Source of the DNA: Agromyces sp. 3263
GTDB lineage: Bacteria; Actinomycetota; Actinomycetes; Actinomycetales; Microbacteriaceae
Direction: 5' to 3'
DNA length: 64,000 nt
NCBI RefSeq assembly: GCF_031456545.1
Contig: NZ_JAVDUV010000002.1
Span: forward strand, 62,001-126,000
Shown: positions 8,324 through 16,686 of the stretch, piece by piece
Layout: the number at the start of each line of letters is the position of its first letter
How positions within the stretch are numbered: position 1 is the stretch's first letter
Program-made: the position numbers and the translations under genes
The notes under the pieces: model-generated
The model's input: only the letters and a program-made list of their open reading frames with translations
What the model was told of the DNA's origin: nothing
Databases searched by the model: none

Positions 8324-8724
8324 GGATGCCCCCCGCCGGGCGTGCTCGCGGCATCGCCCGTCGGCGGTGCCGCCGTGGCCGACCCGCCCGAACGCGCGCG
8401 CCGGCGTCCGCCGTGGCGCAGCATCCGTTCGACGCCGAGCACGCACACCAAGGAGAGGTAGCAGAGGAAGAGCAGGAACACGGGCTCCTCGATCGGCAGC
8501 TCGGGCGCCAGCACGGCGCCGGTCGCCCATGGCGAGTCGCCGCGGAAGAACACCCCGAAGCCGATGCCGGTCAGGTCCCAGATGAGCAGCAGCACGGTGC
8601 CCGTACCCACCGCGAGCGCCGACGCGCCGGGTGAACGCCAGAAGGCGAGGCGCCACCGTGCATCGACGAGCGCCATGGCGGCGAGCGAGAGCAGCAGGCC
8701 CGCGAGGTAGGCGAACGGCGTCAT
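8320..8724 (-). CDS. crtYe: C50 carotenoid epsilon-cyclase subunit e (lycopene cyclase domain)
   Basis: This 134-residue membrane protein is the partner of CrtYf. It shows three hydrophobic helices, WDLTGIGFGVFFRGDSPWATG, and PIEEPVFLLFLCYLSLV with the acidic pair characteristic of heterodimeric lycopene cyclases. A flexible Gly/Ala/Pro-rich tail follows, longer than the core fold needs. The ATG overlaps the crtI stop in an ATGA quartet, and its own stop overlaps the crtYf start in GTGA. The two subunits are therefore likely made in fixed ratio. Confidence 0.9.
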   Translation of the reverse strand: MTPFAYLAGLLLSLAAMALVDARWRLAFWRSPGASALAVGTGTVLLLIWDLTGIGFGVFFRGDSPWATGAVLAPELPIEEPVFLLFLCYLSLVCVLGVERMLRHGGRRRARSGGSATAAPPTGDAASTPGGGHP

Positions 8725-10343
8725 TGCGGGTGTCGCTCCAACGGCGCCTCGGCCGTCGCCGGGGCTGGCGCGTCCACCGCGTGTTCGGGAAGCGGGCCGC
8801 TGGTCCGGTCTCCGCGCACCCGCTTCAGCACGTTCTCCGCACTGATGAGGCACATCGGCAGGCCGACGCCCGGCACGCTCGAACCGCCCGCGTAGAGCAG
8901 TCCCCGCACCCGGCGCGACCGGTTGGTGCCTCGCAGGAAGGCGCTCTGCCGCAGCGTGTGCGCCGGGCCGAGGGCGCCGCCGCTCCAGGAGTGGAGGTCG
9001 TCGGCGAAGTCGGCGGGACCGACGGTGCGGCGCACGACGATGCGTCGTTCGAGGTCGGGGGCGCCGGCCGCGACGGCCATGCGTGCGACCGCACGGTCGA
9101 CGGCCTGCTCGACGAGCCGGTCGCCCGTGCCGTCCTCGCCGCCGCGGCCGATCGACACGTCGGCGGGCACGGGGATGAGCACGAACAGATTGGAGTCGCC
9201 CGGCGGGGCGACCGTCGGGTCGGTCTCGCTGGGCTTGCACACGTAGAACGACGCGGGGTCGGGGATACGGGGATCGTCGCCGAAGATCTGGTCGAAGTTC
9301 TCCTCCCAGTCCTCGGTGAAGAAGAGCGTGTGGTGCAGGAGCCCGGGCAGGGCGCCCCGCACGCCGAGCATCGCGAGCACCGCGCCGGGGCCCGAGGTGC
9401 GCCGGTCCCACCAGGTCTCCGGGTAGGTCTGCGCCCGGCGCGGCAGCAGCTCGGTCTCGGTGTGGTGCAGGTCGGCGGCGGAGACGACGCGGTGCGCCGG
9501 TACGCGCCGGGAGTGGCCCGCGGCATCCGTCACGCGAACGCCGGTCACCGACGGCGTGGAGTCGTCGGTGAGCTCGATGGCCTGCACCTCGGCGCCGGTC
9601 ACGATCTCGACCCCGGCCGCCTCGGCGATCGCGGCGATGCGCGCGATCACGGTGCCGAACCCGCCCTGCGGGTACAGCACCCCCTGCTCGAGGTCCATGT
9701 GGCTCATGAGGTGGTACATCGCGGGCGCCGAGGACGGCGAGGCGCCGAGGAAGACCGCCGGATAGCCGAGCACCTGCTGCAGGCGCCGGTCGTGCACCGA
9801 ACGGGCCGCGAAGCGGTCGAGCGGCGTCGCGAGGAGCCGGCCCAGGCGAATCGCGCCCCCGAGCACCTCGGGTGCAGCGAAGGCCCGGATGTCGTCGAAG
9901 TTCGTGTAGAGGAAGCGGCGGCGCGCGATGTCGTACGTCGACGCCGCGGAGTCGAGGTATCGCTCGAGCGCGGCCCCCGCGCCCGGCTCGACCGACTCGA
10001 AGAGCGCCACGTTCTCGGCGCGGGAGGCGCGCAGGTCGAGGGGGGCGTCGTAGCCGTCGCCGTAGACCCGGTAGCCGGGGTCGAGCGGCGTGAGGTCGAG
10101 CTGCTCGGCGGCGCTCGTGCCGAAGAGCCGGAAGAAGTGGTCGAAGACCTCGGGCATGAGGTACCACGACGGACCGGTGTCGAATCGGAAGCCGCGCCGC
10201 TCCCAGGTGCCGGCACGCCCGCCCAGTTCTCCGCGCGCCTCGAGGAGGGTGACACGGTGTCCGTCCCGGGCGAGCAGCGCGGCGGAGGCCAGCCCGGCGA
10301 TGCCGCCGCCGATCACGACGATGCGCTCCGACGAGGCGGTCAT
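8721..10343 (-). CDS. crtI: Phytoene desaturase (lycopene-forming)
   Basis: This 540-residue FAD-dependent desaturase converts phytoene to lycopene. The N-terminus holds the dinucleotide-binding fold IVVIGGGIAGLASAALLARDG, followed by LLEARGELGGRAGTWERRGFRFDTGPSWYLMPEVFDHFF, both diagnostic of CrtI. The C-terminal GLLYAGGSSVPGVGLPMCLISAENV is the carotenoid desaturase signature. The length is close to the usual 500-550. It overlaps crtB and crtYe by ATGA quartets at both ends. Number of desaturation steps is inferred from the pathway. Confidence 0.95.
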   Translation of the reverse strand: MTASSERIVVIGGGIAGLASAALLARDGHRVTLLEARGELGGRAGTWERRGFRFDTGPSWYLMPEVFDHFFRLFGTSAAEQLDLTPLDPGYRVYGDGYDAPLDLRASRAENVALFESVEPGAGAALERYLDSAASTYDIARRRFLYTNFDDIRAFAAPEVLGGAIRLGRLLATPLDRFAARSVHDRRLQQVLGYPAVFLGASPSSAPAMYHLMSHMDLEQGVLYPQGGFGTVIARIAAIAEAAGVEIVTGAEVQAIELTDDSTPSVTGVRVTDAAGHSRRVPAHRVVSAADLHHTETELLPRRAQTYPETWWDRRTSGPGAVLAMLGVRGALPGLLHHTLFFTEDWEENFDQIFGDDPRIPDPASFYVCKPSETDPTVAPPGDSNLFVLIPVPADVSIGRGGEDGTGDRLVEQAVDRAVARMAVAAGAPDLERRIVVRRTVGPADFADDLHSWSGGALGPAHTLRQSAFLRGTNRSRRVRGLLYAGGSSVPGVGLPMCLISAENVLKRVRGDRTSGPLPEHAVDAPAPATAEAPLERHPQ

Positions 10344-11221
10344 CGCCCGATCCCGCCCGCCGTGAGTGCCGACCGCAGCGCGATGGCGAGCTTCTCGCCG
10401 TCGGGAACCCGGATGCGGGTGGCGATGAGCCGCTCCGCGGGAGTTCGCCGGCAGCGTGCCGTGAGGTGCGAGAAGAGTCCGTGCGCGGCCGCGACCGCGG
10501 CCCTGGCCCGTCGGGGGAGGCGGCGGATCGTGCGTCCCGCGATGTCGAGGTCGTCGTCGATGTCGTCGAGGATCCTCGCCTTGTCGGCCTCCGTGAAGGC
10601 GTCGGGGTCGAGCCACGGGAAGTAGTTGCGGCCGAGCTCATGCCAGTCGACCGCCAGGTCGCGAAGGAAGTTGATCTTCTGGAAGGCGGCGCCGAGGTGC
10701 ACCGCACCCTCCTCCAGGACCGCCCGCTCCGCCGCGTCCACCGGGTCCTCGACGAGGAACACCGCGAGGCACATGAGTCCCACCACCTCTGCCGACCCGT
10801 GGATGTAGGGCGCGATCTCGTCGGCCGTGAACGGCGCTGGGTCGAGGTCGCGGCGCATCGAGGCGAAGAAGGGGCGCGTGAGGCGTTCGTCGATCCCGGC
10901 TTCGCGTGCGGTCTTCGCGAACGCGTGCACGACGAGGTTCGCCGAGTAGCCTCGCCGCACCGCGATCTCGGTCTCCGCCTCGAGGTCGTCGAGCACGGTC
11001 AGCAGCTCGGCGTCCGAGAGGCCGGCCTCGCGAGCCGTGCCGTCGACCACCTCGTCGGCGACCCGCACGAGCGCATAGATCGAGCGGATGCGTCGCCGCG
11101 AGCTCTCGTCGAGCAGCCGCGCCGCCGCGCCGAACGAGGTCGAGTACCGGCTGATCACCACGGCGGCGCTCGCCTCGGCGGCGTCGTCGTAGCGGCCGAG
11201 CAGGGTCGGGTCGTCGGTCAT
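10340..11221 (-). CDS. crtB: Phytoene synthase
   Basis: This 293-residue squalene/phytoene synthase-family enzyme condenses two geranylgeranyl diphosphates to phytoene. Both Asp-rich substrate motifs are visible: RVADEVVDGTA (first, about residue 55) and FLRDLAVDWHELGRNYFP (second, about residue 175). SRYSTSFGAAARLL near the N-terminus is typical. It overlaps crtE and crtI by ATGA quartets, consistent with a single translationally coupled operon. Confidence 0.94.
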   Translation of the reverse strand: MTDDPTLLGRYDDAAEASAAVVISRYSTSFGAAARLLDESSRRRIRSIYALVRVADEVVDGTAREAGLSDAELLTVLDDLEAETEIAVRRGYSANLVVHAFAKTAREAGIDERLTRPFFASMRRDLDPAPFTADEIAPYIHGSAEVVGLMCLAVFLVEDPVDAAERAVLEEGAVHLGAAFQKINFLRDLAVDWHELGRNYFPWLDPDAFTEADKARILDDIDDDLDIAGRTIRRLPRRARAAVAAAHGLFSHLTARCRRTPAERLIATRIRVPDGEKLAIALRSALTAGGIGR

Positions 11222-12264
11222 CGCGCACGCTCCGCGGCTCGTCCGGCGAGCTCGCCCAGTTCGGTGCGGAGCGGCTCGGGCAGCTCGGCCGTGTCGAGCT
11301 CGAACCGGGCGAGGGTCACGTACTCGTCGGCGAGCCGGCGTGCGGCATCGAGTGCGCCGCAGCCGAGCAGCGCCTCACGGAGCAGGTCGGCGCCGGAATC
11401 GTCGAGCTCGGGGTCGCCCAGCCGCCCCGAGATCGACGGCCAGGCATCGGTGGTCGCCGCGTGCGCGGTGAGGGCGGTCTGCTTGCCCTCGCGCAGGTCG
11501 GACGTCGTGGACTTGCCGGTCGTGGCCGGATCGCCGAACACGCCGAGGATGTCATCGGTGATCTGGAACGCGACGCCCACGAAGCGACCGTACCGGGCGA
11601 GCGCGCCGACCGCAGCCTCGTCCGCTCCGGCGAGCACCGCCCCGGCGGTGAGCGGGCACTCGAACGAGTACACGGCGGTCTTCTGCTCGAGCGTCGCCAG
11701 CACGCGGGCGACCTCCGGCGGCTCGACGGAACCCGCGTGCACGACATCGGCGAGCTCGCCGGCCGCGGAGACGAAGACGGCACGGTCGAGGATGTCGAGC
11801 AGCCGGCCACGGCGCTCGGGCTCGATCGAGAGCATCGCGATCTCGCGGTGGGCGAGGCTCAGCGCGAGATCGCCGGCGAGCACGGCGGCCGTCTCGCCGA
11901 GCACCTCGCTCGCGCGGTCTCCCGCGCCGCGCGCCAGGGCACGGCCGGCGAACCGGGATGCGACGTTCGGCGCGCCACGGCGCACGGTGTCCCGGTCGAT
12001 CACGTCGTCGTGGATGAGGAACGCGGTGTGCAGCACCTCGAACGCCACGCCCACGCGAGTGGCGAGCGCGCGGTCGGCTCCGCCGAGTCCCACGTAGGCC
12101 GCATTCACGAGATGGGGCCGGATCCGCTTGCCGCCGGCGCTCTGCAGTTCGAGGGATTCCCAGAGGGCCGCGTAGTCCGCGCCGAACTCGTCGGCGCGGG
12201 CACGGGCATCGGCGAAGACCGCGCGCAACTCGTCGTCGATCGCCGAGTGCACGACGTCAGTCAC
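11218..12264 (-). CDS. crtE: Geranylgeranyl diphosphate synthase
   Basis: This 348-residue trans-isoprenyl diphosphate synthase supplies C20 GGPP for crtB. The first aspartate-rich motif HDDVIDRDTVRRG and the second ITDDILGVFGD are both present, as is GGKRIRPHLVNAAYVG near the N-terminus. The start is GTG at 12264, eight bases inside the idi reading frame. The gene is also annotated idsA in related actinobacteria. Chain length is inferred from its place in the carotenoid cluster. A second, diverged synthase lies at 32843-33955. Confidence 0.93.
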   Translation of the reverse strand: MTDVVHSAIDDELRAVFADARARADEFGADYAALWESLELQSAGGKRIRPHLVNAAYVGLGGADRALATRVGVAFEVLHTAFLIHDDVIDRDTVRRGAPNVASRFAGRALARGAGDRASEVLGETAAVLAGDLALSLAHREIAMLSIEPERRGRLLDILDRAVFVSAAGELADVVHAGSVEPPEVARVLATLEQKTAVYSFECPLTAGAVLAGADEAAVGALARYGRFVGVAFQITDDILGVFGDPATTGKSTTSDLREGKQTALTAHAATTDAWPSISGRLGDPELDDSGADLLREALLGCGALDAARRLADEYVTLARFELDTAELPEPLRTELGELAGRAAERAR

Positions 12265-12799
12265 GGAAGAGCTCCAGTTCTCGTGCCTGCAGCACTAGCC
12301 ACGGGCTGAACGCCCAGGGCGCGGCCTCGACGGCGCGGCCGAGCTCCTGCGGCGACACCCAGGCGTACTCGGCGATCTCACGGGGGTTCGGGTCGGGCTG
12401 GTCGTCGGTGAATGCGACGTAGACCGGGCACACCTCGTTCTCGACCGTGCCGTTGGCGTCGATCGCGCGGTACCGGAAGAGCGGGAGCGCCAGCTCCAGC
12501 TCGGTGAGCTCGATGCCGAGCTCGAACTCCGCACGCCGCCGCACGGCGGCGGTGAGCGATTCGGCCGGCTTCGGATGACCGCAGAAGGAGTTGGACCAGA
12601 CGCCGGGCCACGCCTGCTTGCTGAGTGCGCGGCGCGTCACCAGCACCTCGCCGAGCGCGTTCAGCACGTGACACGAGAAGGCGAGGTGCAGCGCCGTGTC
12701 AGGCCCGTGCGCAGCGCTCTTGGGGGCACGGCCGATGGGCGCGCCCGACTCGTCGAGGAGGACGACCTCGTCCTCGATCGCTTCGATCGTCTGCGACAT
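12257..12799 (-). CDS. idi: Isopentenyl-diphosphate delta-isomerase type I
   Basis: This 180-residue Nudix-fold enzyme balances IPP and DMAPP for the prenyl chain. HLAFSCHVLNALGEVLVTRRALSKQAWPGVWSNSFCGHPKPAES contains the catalytic Cys in NSFCGHP and the metal-binding His residues. NEVCPVYVAF carries the downstream catalytic Glu region. It is the first gene of the carotenoid operon. A strong GGAGGAAGCC precedes the ATG, so unlike the divergent regulator it is not leaderless. Confidence 0.94.
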   Translation of the reverse strand: MSQTIEAIEDEVVLLDESGAPIGRAPKSAAHGPDTALHLAFSCHVLNALGEVLVTRRALSKQAWPGVWSNSFCGHPKPAESLTAAVRRRAEFELGIELTELELALPLFRYRAIDANGTVENEVCPVYVAFTDDQPDPNPREIAEYAWVSPQELGRAVEAAPWAFSPWLVLQARELELFRD

Positions 12800-12861
12800 G
12801 GCTTCCTCCAGATCCGCCGAATTTGCTAACCAAGTTAGTGATCCGAAGATATCATCGCGCT
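12800..12861. promoter_or_regulatory. Divergent promoter region with palindromic operator for carotenoid operon and MarR gene
   Basis: The 62 bases between idi and the MarR gene contain the perfect inverted repeat CTAAC-CAA-GTTAG at 12826-12838. TATCAT (12850-12855) lies 6 bases before the MarR ATG and is a good leaderless -10. The palindrome falls on the -35 side of that promoter and near a TAGCAA (12823-12828, minus strand) that could serve idi. This arrangement matches C. glutamicum, where the MarR-type CrtR represses the crt operon and is released by geranylgeranyl diphosphate. Operator assignment is inferred. Confidence 0.6.
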
Positions 12862-13404
12862 ATGGCGTTGGGAACAACCGAAAGTTCGAGTGATGAGGGG
12901 TACTGGTACGACCGCTCGGACCCGTCGGCACTCGAGGTGCTCGAGGCCATCCGCCGACATCGCGACGCTGAGGCGGCCATGCGGCGGCGCACCCGCGAGG
13001 ACATGGACATGGGGGACACCGACCTGGCCGCCCTGCGCTGGATCATCCGCCAGGAGCGGTCGGGCCGGCTCGCCACCAGCGCGGCCCTGGCTCGAGAGCT
13101 CGGCATCACGAGCGCCGCGACCGTGAAGCTCGTCGGCCGGCTCGTCTCCGGCGGCTACGTCGAACGCCAGGAGCATCCCACCGACCGGCGGTCGTTGCTC
13201 CTCGGCACCCTGCCCGGTGCGCACGAACGGCTTCGGCGTGCGCTCGGTCCGATGCACGAGCGGATGCTGCGCCTCGCGTCGTCCCTCACCGCGGCGGAAC
13301 GGCTGGTGGTCGTCGGCTTCCTCGACCGCCTGTCGGAGATCGTCGAGGACGCCCCGGACCTCGGCGGGTCGCCGCCCTCGCCGTCGTCACCTCCCGCAAC
13401 CTGA
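12862..13404 (+). CDS. MarR-family regulator, CrtR-like
   Basis: This 180-residue winged-helix regulator contains TDLAALRWIIRQERSGRLATSAALARELGITSAATVKLVGRLVSGGYVERQEHPTDRRS, with the recognition helix and the DxR wing of MarR proteins. ATG 12862 is 6 bases after TATCAT with no Shine-Dalgarno. It is divergent from idi-crtE-crtB-crtI-crtYe-crtYf-crtEb and faces a shared palindrome, so it probably represses the operon and itself. By analogy with CrtR of C. glutamicum the inducer may be a polyprenyl diphosphate. That part is inference. Confidence 0.85.
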   Translation: MALGTTESSSDEGYWYDRSDPSALEVLEAIRRHRDAEAAMRRRTREDMDMGDTDLAALRWIIRQERSGRLATSAALARELGITSAATVKLVGRLVSGGYVERQEHPTDRRSLLLGTLPGAHERLRRALGPMHERMLRLASSLTAAERLVVVGFLDRLSEIVEDAPDLGGSPPSPSSPPAT

Positions 13405-13430
13405 CCGCCGGCGTGCGCCATGCTTGAGAG

Positions 13431-13880
13431 ATGAGCGGTGCGAGCGGCGATGCGTGGGTCGAGGGTCCCGACGGCGATCGGTACTGGGGGCGCTTCGGTG
13501 CCGCCGGCCTCCTCGTGGTGAGCCCCGACTTCGAGGTGCTGCTGCAGCACCGTGCCGAGTGGAGTCACTTCGGCGGCACGTGGGGCGTGCCCGGCGGGGC
13601 ACGGCACGAAGGCGAGACGGCGGTCGCCGCAGCCGTTCGCGAGGCGGGGGAGGAGGCGGGAGTGCCGGCCGATTCGCTCGACGTGCGGTTCACGACCGTG
13701 CTCGACCTCGGGTACTGGTCGTACACGACGGTGGTCGCCGACGCGTCGTCGCGCTTCACGCCCGTCGTCAGCGACCCGGAGAGCATCGCCCTTCGGTGGG
13801 TGCCGGTCGCCGACGTCGACGCCCTTCCGCTGCATCCGCGATTCGCCGAGTCCTGGCCCGGCCTGCGAAGTCGGCTTTGA
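13431..13880 (+). CDS. Nudix hydrolase
   Basis: This 149-residue protein has a complete Nudix box: GGARHEGETAVAAAVREAGEEAG, with the glutamates that bind magnesium (about residues 57-79). VSPDFEVLLQHRAEWSHFGGTWGVPG before it and a WVPVADVDALPLHPRFAESWP end are typical of the broad ADP-ribose/nucleotide pyrophosphatase-like group. The substrate cannot be assigned. It follows the MarR gene by 26 bases and converges with the DUF1295 gene. Confidence 0.88.
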   Translation: MSGASGDAWVEGPDGDRYWGRFGAAGLLVVSPDFEVLLQHRAEWSHFGGTWGVPGGARHEGETAVAAAVREAGEEAGVPADSLDVRFTTVLDLGYWSYTTVVADASSRFTPVVSDPESIALRWVPVADVDALPLHPRFAESWPGLRSRL

Positions 13881-13920
13881 AGGGGCCGCAGCACGAGCCG
13901 CCGCAGCACCGGCCGCCGCG

Positions 13921-14751
13921 TCAGGCGGTGCGCTCCTCACGAGCCGCCGCACGCGAGCGGGGGAACCAGGGCACGATCGGCGAGGTGCGCGCACGGTACT
14001 CGTCGTAGTCGGGGTACTTCACCCGCGAGATGGATTCGGTGAACACGGTCGAGCCGATGAAGAGGAGCGTGAGCAGCACCGCCCCGGCGATCGTCCAGTG
14101 CAGCCACACCGCGGTGGCGGCGACGGCGAAGCCGTAGAACACCCACCACTGGGCCTGCTCGAAGAAGAAGTTGGGATGCCGCGACACCCGGAACAGTCCG
14201 GTCGTGAGGAAGCCCGGACGCGGCGTGCGCCCTGCGGCGCGCTCGGCCGCCTTCCACCGGTGGAAGACCCACTGCTGCTGGTCGGCGACGCTCTCGCCGA
14301 CGAGGAACGCGACGAACACCGCCGTCAGCACCAGGTCCCAGATCCCGAGCGGCGAGCCGCCCGCCTCGAACACCGTGAACGCCGGGAGGCAGAACAGCAG
14401 GATCAGCGCGTTCTGGTAGATCGAGATGAAGAACAGGTTGAACAGCTGGTAGGCCGTCGGCGACATCCGCTCGCGCAGGACCGCCCAACGGTAGTCCTCG
14501 CCGCCGGCGCGGTAGCCGCCCTTCCGGGCGAAGTTGTAGGTGAGCCGGATGCCCCATGCGGTGACCAGGGCGGCCATCAGCACGAGCCGCGCGTCGAATC
14601 CGCTCGCCACCGCGAACACCCAGACGTAGACGACCGGCACGACGGACCAGATGCGGTCCACCCACGAGTACTCGCGGGTCAGCAGTGACGCGACCCAGGT
14701 TGCGGCGATGACGATCGCGCAGATCACGAGACACACGAGGAGGGGACCCAT
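13921..14751 (-). CDS. DUF1295 / steroid 5-alpha-reductase-like membrane protein
   Basis: This 276-residue integral membrane protein has about six hydrophobic helices. The C-terminal part contains TTGLFRVSRHPNFFFEQAQWWVFYGFA and a final KYPDYDEYRARTSPIVPWF, the signature of DUF1295 and the related isoprenylcysteine methyltransferase/steroid reductase fold, which binds NADPH or S-adenosylmethionine. The exact reaction is unknown. A TAGAAT -10 (14758-14763, minus strand) stands 6 bases before the ATG, so the message is probably leaderless. It is divergent from the pgsA-like gene across 32 bases. Confidence 0.85.
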   Translation of the reverse strand: MGPLLVCLVICAIVIAATWVASLLTREYSWVDRIWSVVPVVYVWVFAVASGFDARLVLMAALVTAWGIRLTYNFARKGGYRAGGEDYRWAVLRERMSPTAYQLFNLFFISIYQNALILLFCLPAFTVFEAGGSPLGIWDLVLTAVFVAFLVGESVADQQQWVFHRWKAAERAAGRTPRPGFLTTGLFRVSRHPNFFFEQAQWWVFYGFAVAATAVWLHWTIAGAVLLTLLFIGSTVFTESISRVKYPDYDEYRARTSPIVPWFPRSRAAAREERTA

Positions 14752-14783
14752 GGCCGCATTCTAGGGGTCGATAGGATCGCACC
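14752..14783. promoter_or_regulatory. 32-base divergent region with two leaderless promoters
   Basis: TAGAAT on the minus strand (14758-14763) is 6 bases from the DUF1295 ATG. TAGGAT on the plus strand (14772-14777) is 6 bases from the GTG at 14784. The two -10 boxes are only 8 bases apart and point outward, so each -35 element must lie on the far side, inside the other gene's first codons. Simultaneous occupation by two polymerases looks sterically impossible, which suggests mutually exclusive firing. The boxes are seen. The consequence is inferred. Confidence 0.5.
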
Positions 14784-15407
14784 GTGGGCGGGGACGATGC
14801 GGGGACGGTGAGCACGAGGATCTGGACGATCCCCAATGTGCTCACGATGCTCCGGCTCGCGCTCGTCCCGGCGTTCCTCGCCTTCATCGTGGTCGGCGAC
14901 TACGTCGCGGCACTGATCGTGCTCGTCGTCGCGAGCCTCACCGACGCGCTCGACGGCCACCTCGCCCGGCGGCTGGGCCAGGTGACGCGGTTGGGGCAGC
15001 TCCTCGACCCCGCGGCCGACCGGCTCTACATCTTCGCGGCGCTCGTCGGACTCGCGGCCAACGAGCTCGTCCCGTGGTGGATCGTGCTGGTCATCGTCGC
15101 GCGCGACGTGTTCCTCCTCGTGCTCGGCATCGTGCTCGCGAACCACGGCTACGGACCCCTGCCCGTGCACCAGCTCGGCAAGGTCGCCACGTTCGCCCTC
15201 TTCTTCGGGTTGCCCGTCATCATGCTCGGACTCGCGTTCCCGGCCGTCGAAGCGGTGAGCGAGCCGATCGGCTGGGCCATCACGATGTGGGGGGCGTTCC
15301 TCTACTGGTGGGCCGGCATCATCTACGCGATCGAGACGGCGCGCGTCATCCGCATTCCCCGTGTGGCGGACAAGTCACGATCCGATACGCTGGAACAGGG
15401 AGGTTAG
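14784..15407 (+). CDS. CDP-alcohol phosphatidyltransferase
   Basis: This 207-residue membrane enzyme would transfer a phosphatidyl group from CDP-diacylglycerol to an alcohol acceptor. The full signature D-G-x2-A-R-x8-G-x3-D-x3-D is present in LDGHLARRLGQVTRLGQLLDPAADR (about residues 58-82). About five hydrophobic helices follow, typical of PgsA/cardiolipin synthase relatives. The acceptor (glycerol phosphate, phosphatidylglycerol, inositol phosphate) is undetermined. The GTG lies 6 bases after TAGGAT, indicating a leaderless message. GTG 14808 is an alternative. It heads the FHA-FtsR cluster with 2-base spacing. Confidence 0.87.
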   Translation: MGGDDAGTVSTRIWTIPNVLTMLRLALVPAFLAFIVVGDYVAALIVLVVASLTDALDGHLARRLGQVTRLGQLLDPAADRLYIFAALVGLAANELVPWWIVLVIVARDVFLLVLGIVLANHGYGPLPVHQLGKVATFALFFGLPVIMLGLAFPAVEAVSEPIGWAITMWGAFLYWWAGIIYAIETARVIRIPRVADKSRSDTLEQGG

Positions 15408-15409
15408 CC

Positions 15410-15931
15410 GTGGCGGATGACGACATGACTCAGGCTGGCGCAGCTGGGGCCGACGACGGCGGGTCTCCGGCCACGCGGTCGAACGGCGCCGTCGGCGACG
15501 GCTCCACCGACACCACCATCGGATTCAGCCGCGAGGCGGCCGCGCAGCTCTCCGCCCTCGACGGTGACATCACTGCCGAGGAGCAGGAGGCGATCGCCGC
15601 GCTGCCCTCGGGGTCGGCGCTGCTCATCGTGCGCCGCGGTCCGAACAGCGGAGCCCGGTTCCTGCTCGACACCGACGTCACGACGGTCGGCCGTCACCCC
15701 GACGCCGACATCTTCCTCGACGACGTCACCGTCTCCCGACGGCACGCGGAGTTCCTCCGCCACCGCACGGCCTTCGAGGTGAAGGACCTCTCCTCGCTGA
15801 ACGGCACGTACTTCGACGGCGTGCGCATCGAGACGGCCCTCCTCAGTGACGGCGCAGAGGTGCAGATCGGCAAATACCGGCTCACCTTCTACGCCTCCCG
15901 ACGCGACCTGGCGCCGCTGGCGAGCAGCTAG
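15410..15931 (+). CDS. FHA-domain protein, GarA/OdhI-like
   Basis: This 173-residue protein has a C-terminal FHA domain (VTTVGRHPDADIFLDDVTVSRRHAEF, then LSSLNGTYFDG) that binds phosphothreonine. The N-terminal region carries DTTIGFSRE with adjacent Thr35/Thr36, corresponding to the ETTSVF motif of GarA and OdhI. There, phosphorylation by Ser/Thr kinases closes the protein on itself and relieves inhibition of 2-oxoglutarate dehydrogenase. The start GTG follows AGGGAGGTTAGCC. It lies 2 bases after the phosphatidyltransferase and overlaps ftsR by one base, an operon order conserved across actinobacteria. Confidence 0.9.
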   Translation: MADDDMTQAGAAGADDGGSPATRSNGAVGDGSTDTTIGFSREAAAQLSALDGDITAEEQEAIAALPSGSALLIVRRGPNSGARFLLDTDVTTVGRHPDADIFLDDVTVSRRHAEFLRHRTAFEVKDLSSLNGTYFDGVRIETALLSDGAEVQIGKYRLTFYASRRDLAPLASS

Positions 15932-16623
15932 TGCCGGGCACCGCCGCCTCCACGCACGCGAGCGGCCAGGCCCAACTGCTCGGCATCGGCCAGGTACTCG
16001 CGCTGCTTCAGCCCGAGTTCCCCGAGCTGACGCCGTCGAAGCTGCGATTCCTCGAGGAGCAGCGCCTCGTCTCGCCGGCGCGCACGCCGTCCGGCTATCG
16101 CAAGTTCTCGAACGCCGACGTGGAGCGCATCACCGTGGTGCTGTCGATGCAACGCGACCAGTACCTCCCGCTCAAGGTCATCCGGGCGCATCTCGAGGCG
16201 ATCGACGCCGGTGAGACGCCCGCCCTGCCCGGGGCGGTGAGCGCGGCATCCTTCCTCGCCGGTGCGCGCCGATACGGGCGGGACGAGCTGGTGGAGGTCG
16301 CCGGTGCGACGCGGACCCTGCTCGACGACGCCGTCTCCGCTTCGCTCCTGCCGGCCGCCGGACCCTACGGCGAGGAGGCGCTGACCGTGCTCCGGGCGCT
16401 CGTCGCCCTGCGCGAGGTCGGCATCGAGACCCGCCACCTCAGGGGCCTGCGCGCCGCCGCAGAACGGGAGGCCGCGCTCGTCGAGCGGGCGATCGCCCCG
16501 TCGCGACGCTCCGACCCGGCCGACAAGGCGCGTGCGGCAGAGCGCGCACGTGAGCTCGCCGAACAGCTCGAGACGGTGCGCAGCGCCGTGGTGAGGGACG
16601 CGCTCGCGCGACTCGCACGCTGA
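15931..16623 (+). CDS. ftsR: MerR-family cell-division regulator FtsR
   Basis: This 230-residue MerR-type protein has the DNA-binding helices LGIGQVLALLQPEFPELTPSKLRFLEEQRLVSPARTPSGYRKFSNADVERI (about residues 16-68), then a long helical effector region. This N-terminus is characteristic of the group containing Rv1828 and C. glutamicum FtsR, the latter an activator of ftsZ. GTG 15931 shares its first base with the TAG of the FHA gene. ftsZ of this genome lies 33 kb downstream with an inverted repeat in its leader, a candidate target. Confidence 0.88.
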   Translation: MPGTAASTHASGQAQLLGIGQVLALLQPEFPELTPSKLRFLEEQRLVSPARTPSGYRKFSNADVERITVVLSMQRDQYLPLKVIRAHLEAIDAGETPALPGAVSAASFLAGARRYGRDELVEVAGATRTLLDDAVSASLLPAAGPYGEEALTVLRALVALREVGIETRHLRGLRAAAEREAALVERAIAPSRRSDPADKARAAERARELAEQLETVRSAVVRDALARLAR

Positions 16624-16657
16624 TCCGCGACACGCCGTGACGTTCGGCCCGATGTGT

Positions 16658-16686
16658 TTGGCGCGGACCCTTGGCGTCGGTAGCGT
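16658..16686 (+). promoter_or_regulatory. Putative promoter of second MerR gene
   Basis: TTGGCG (16658-16663) and TAGCGT (16681-16686) are separated by 17 bases, a good fit to the housekeeping sigma consensus of actinobacteria. The MerR ATG follows 47 bases later with its own GAGGGGCG ribosome binding site. This suggests the second MerR gene can be transcribed separately from the ftsR operon. Confidence 0.45.
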
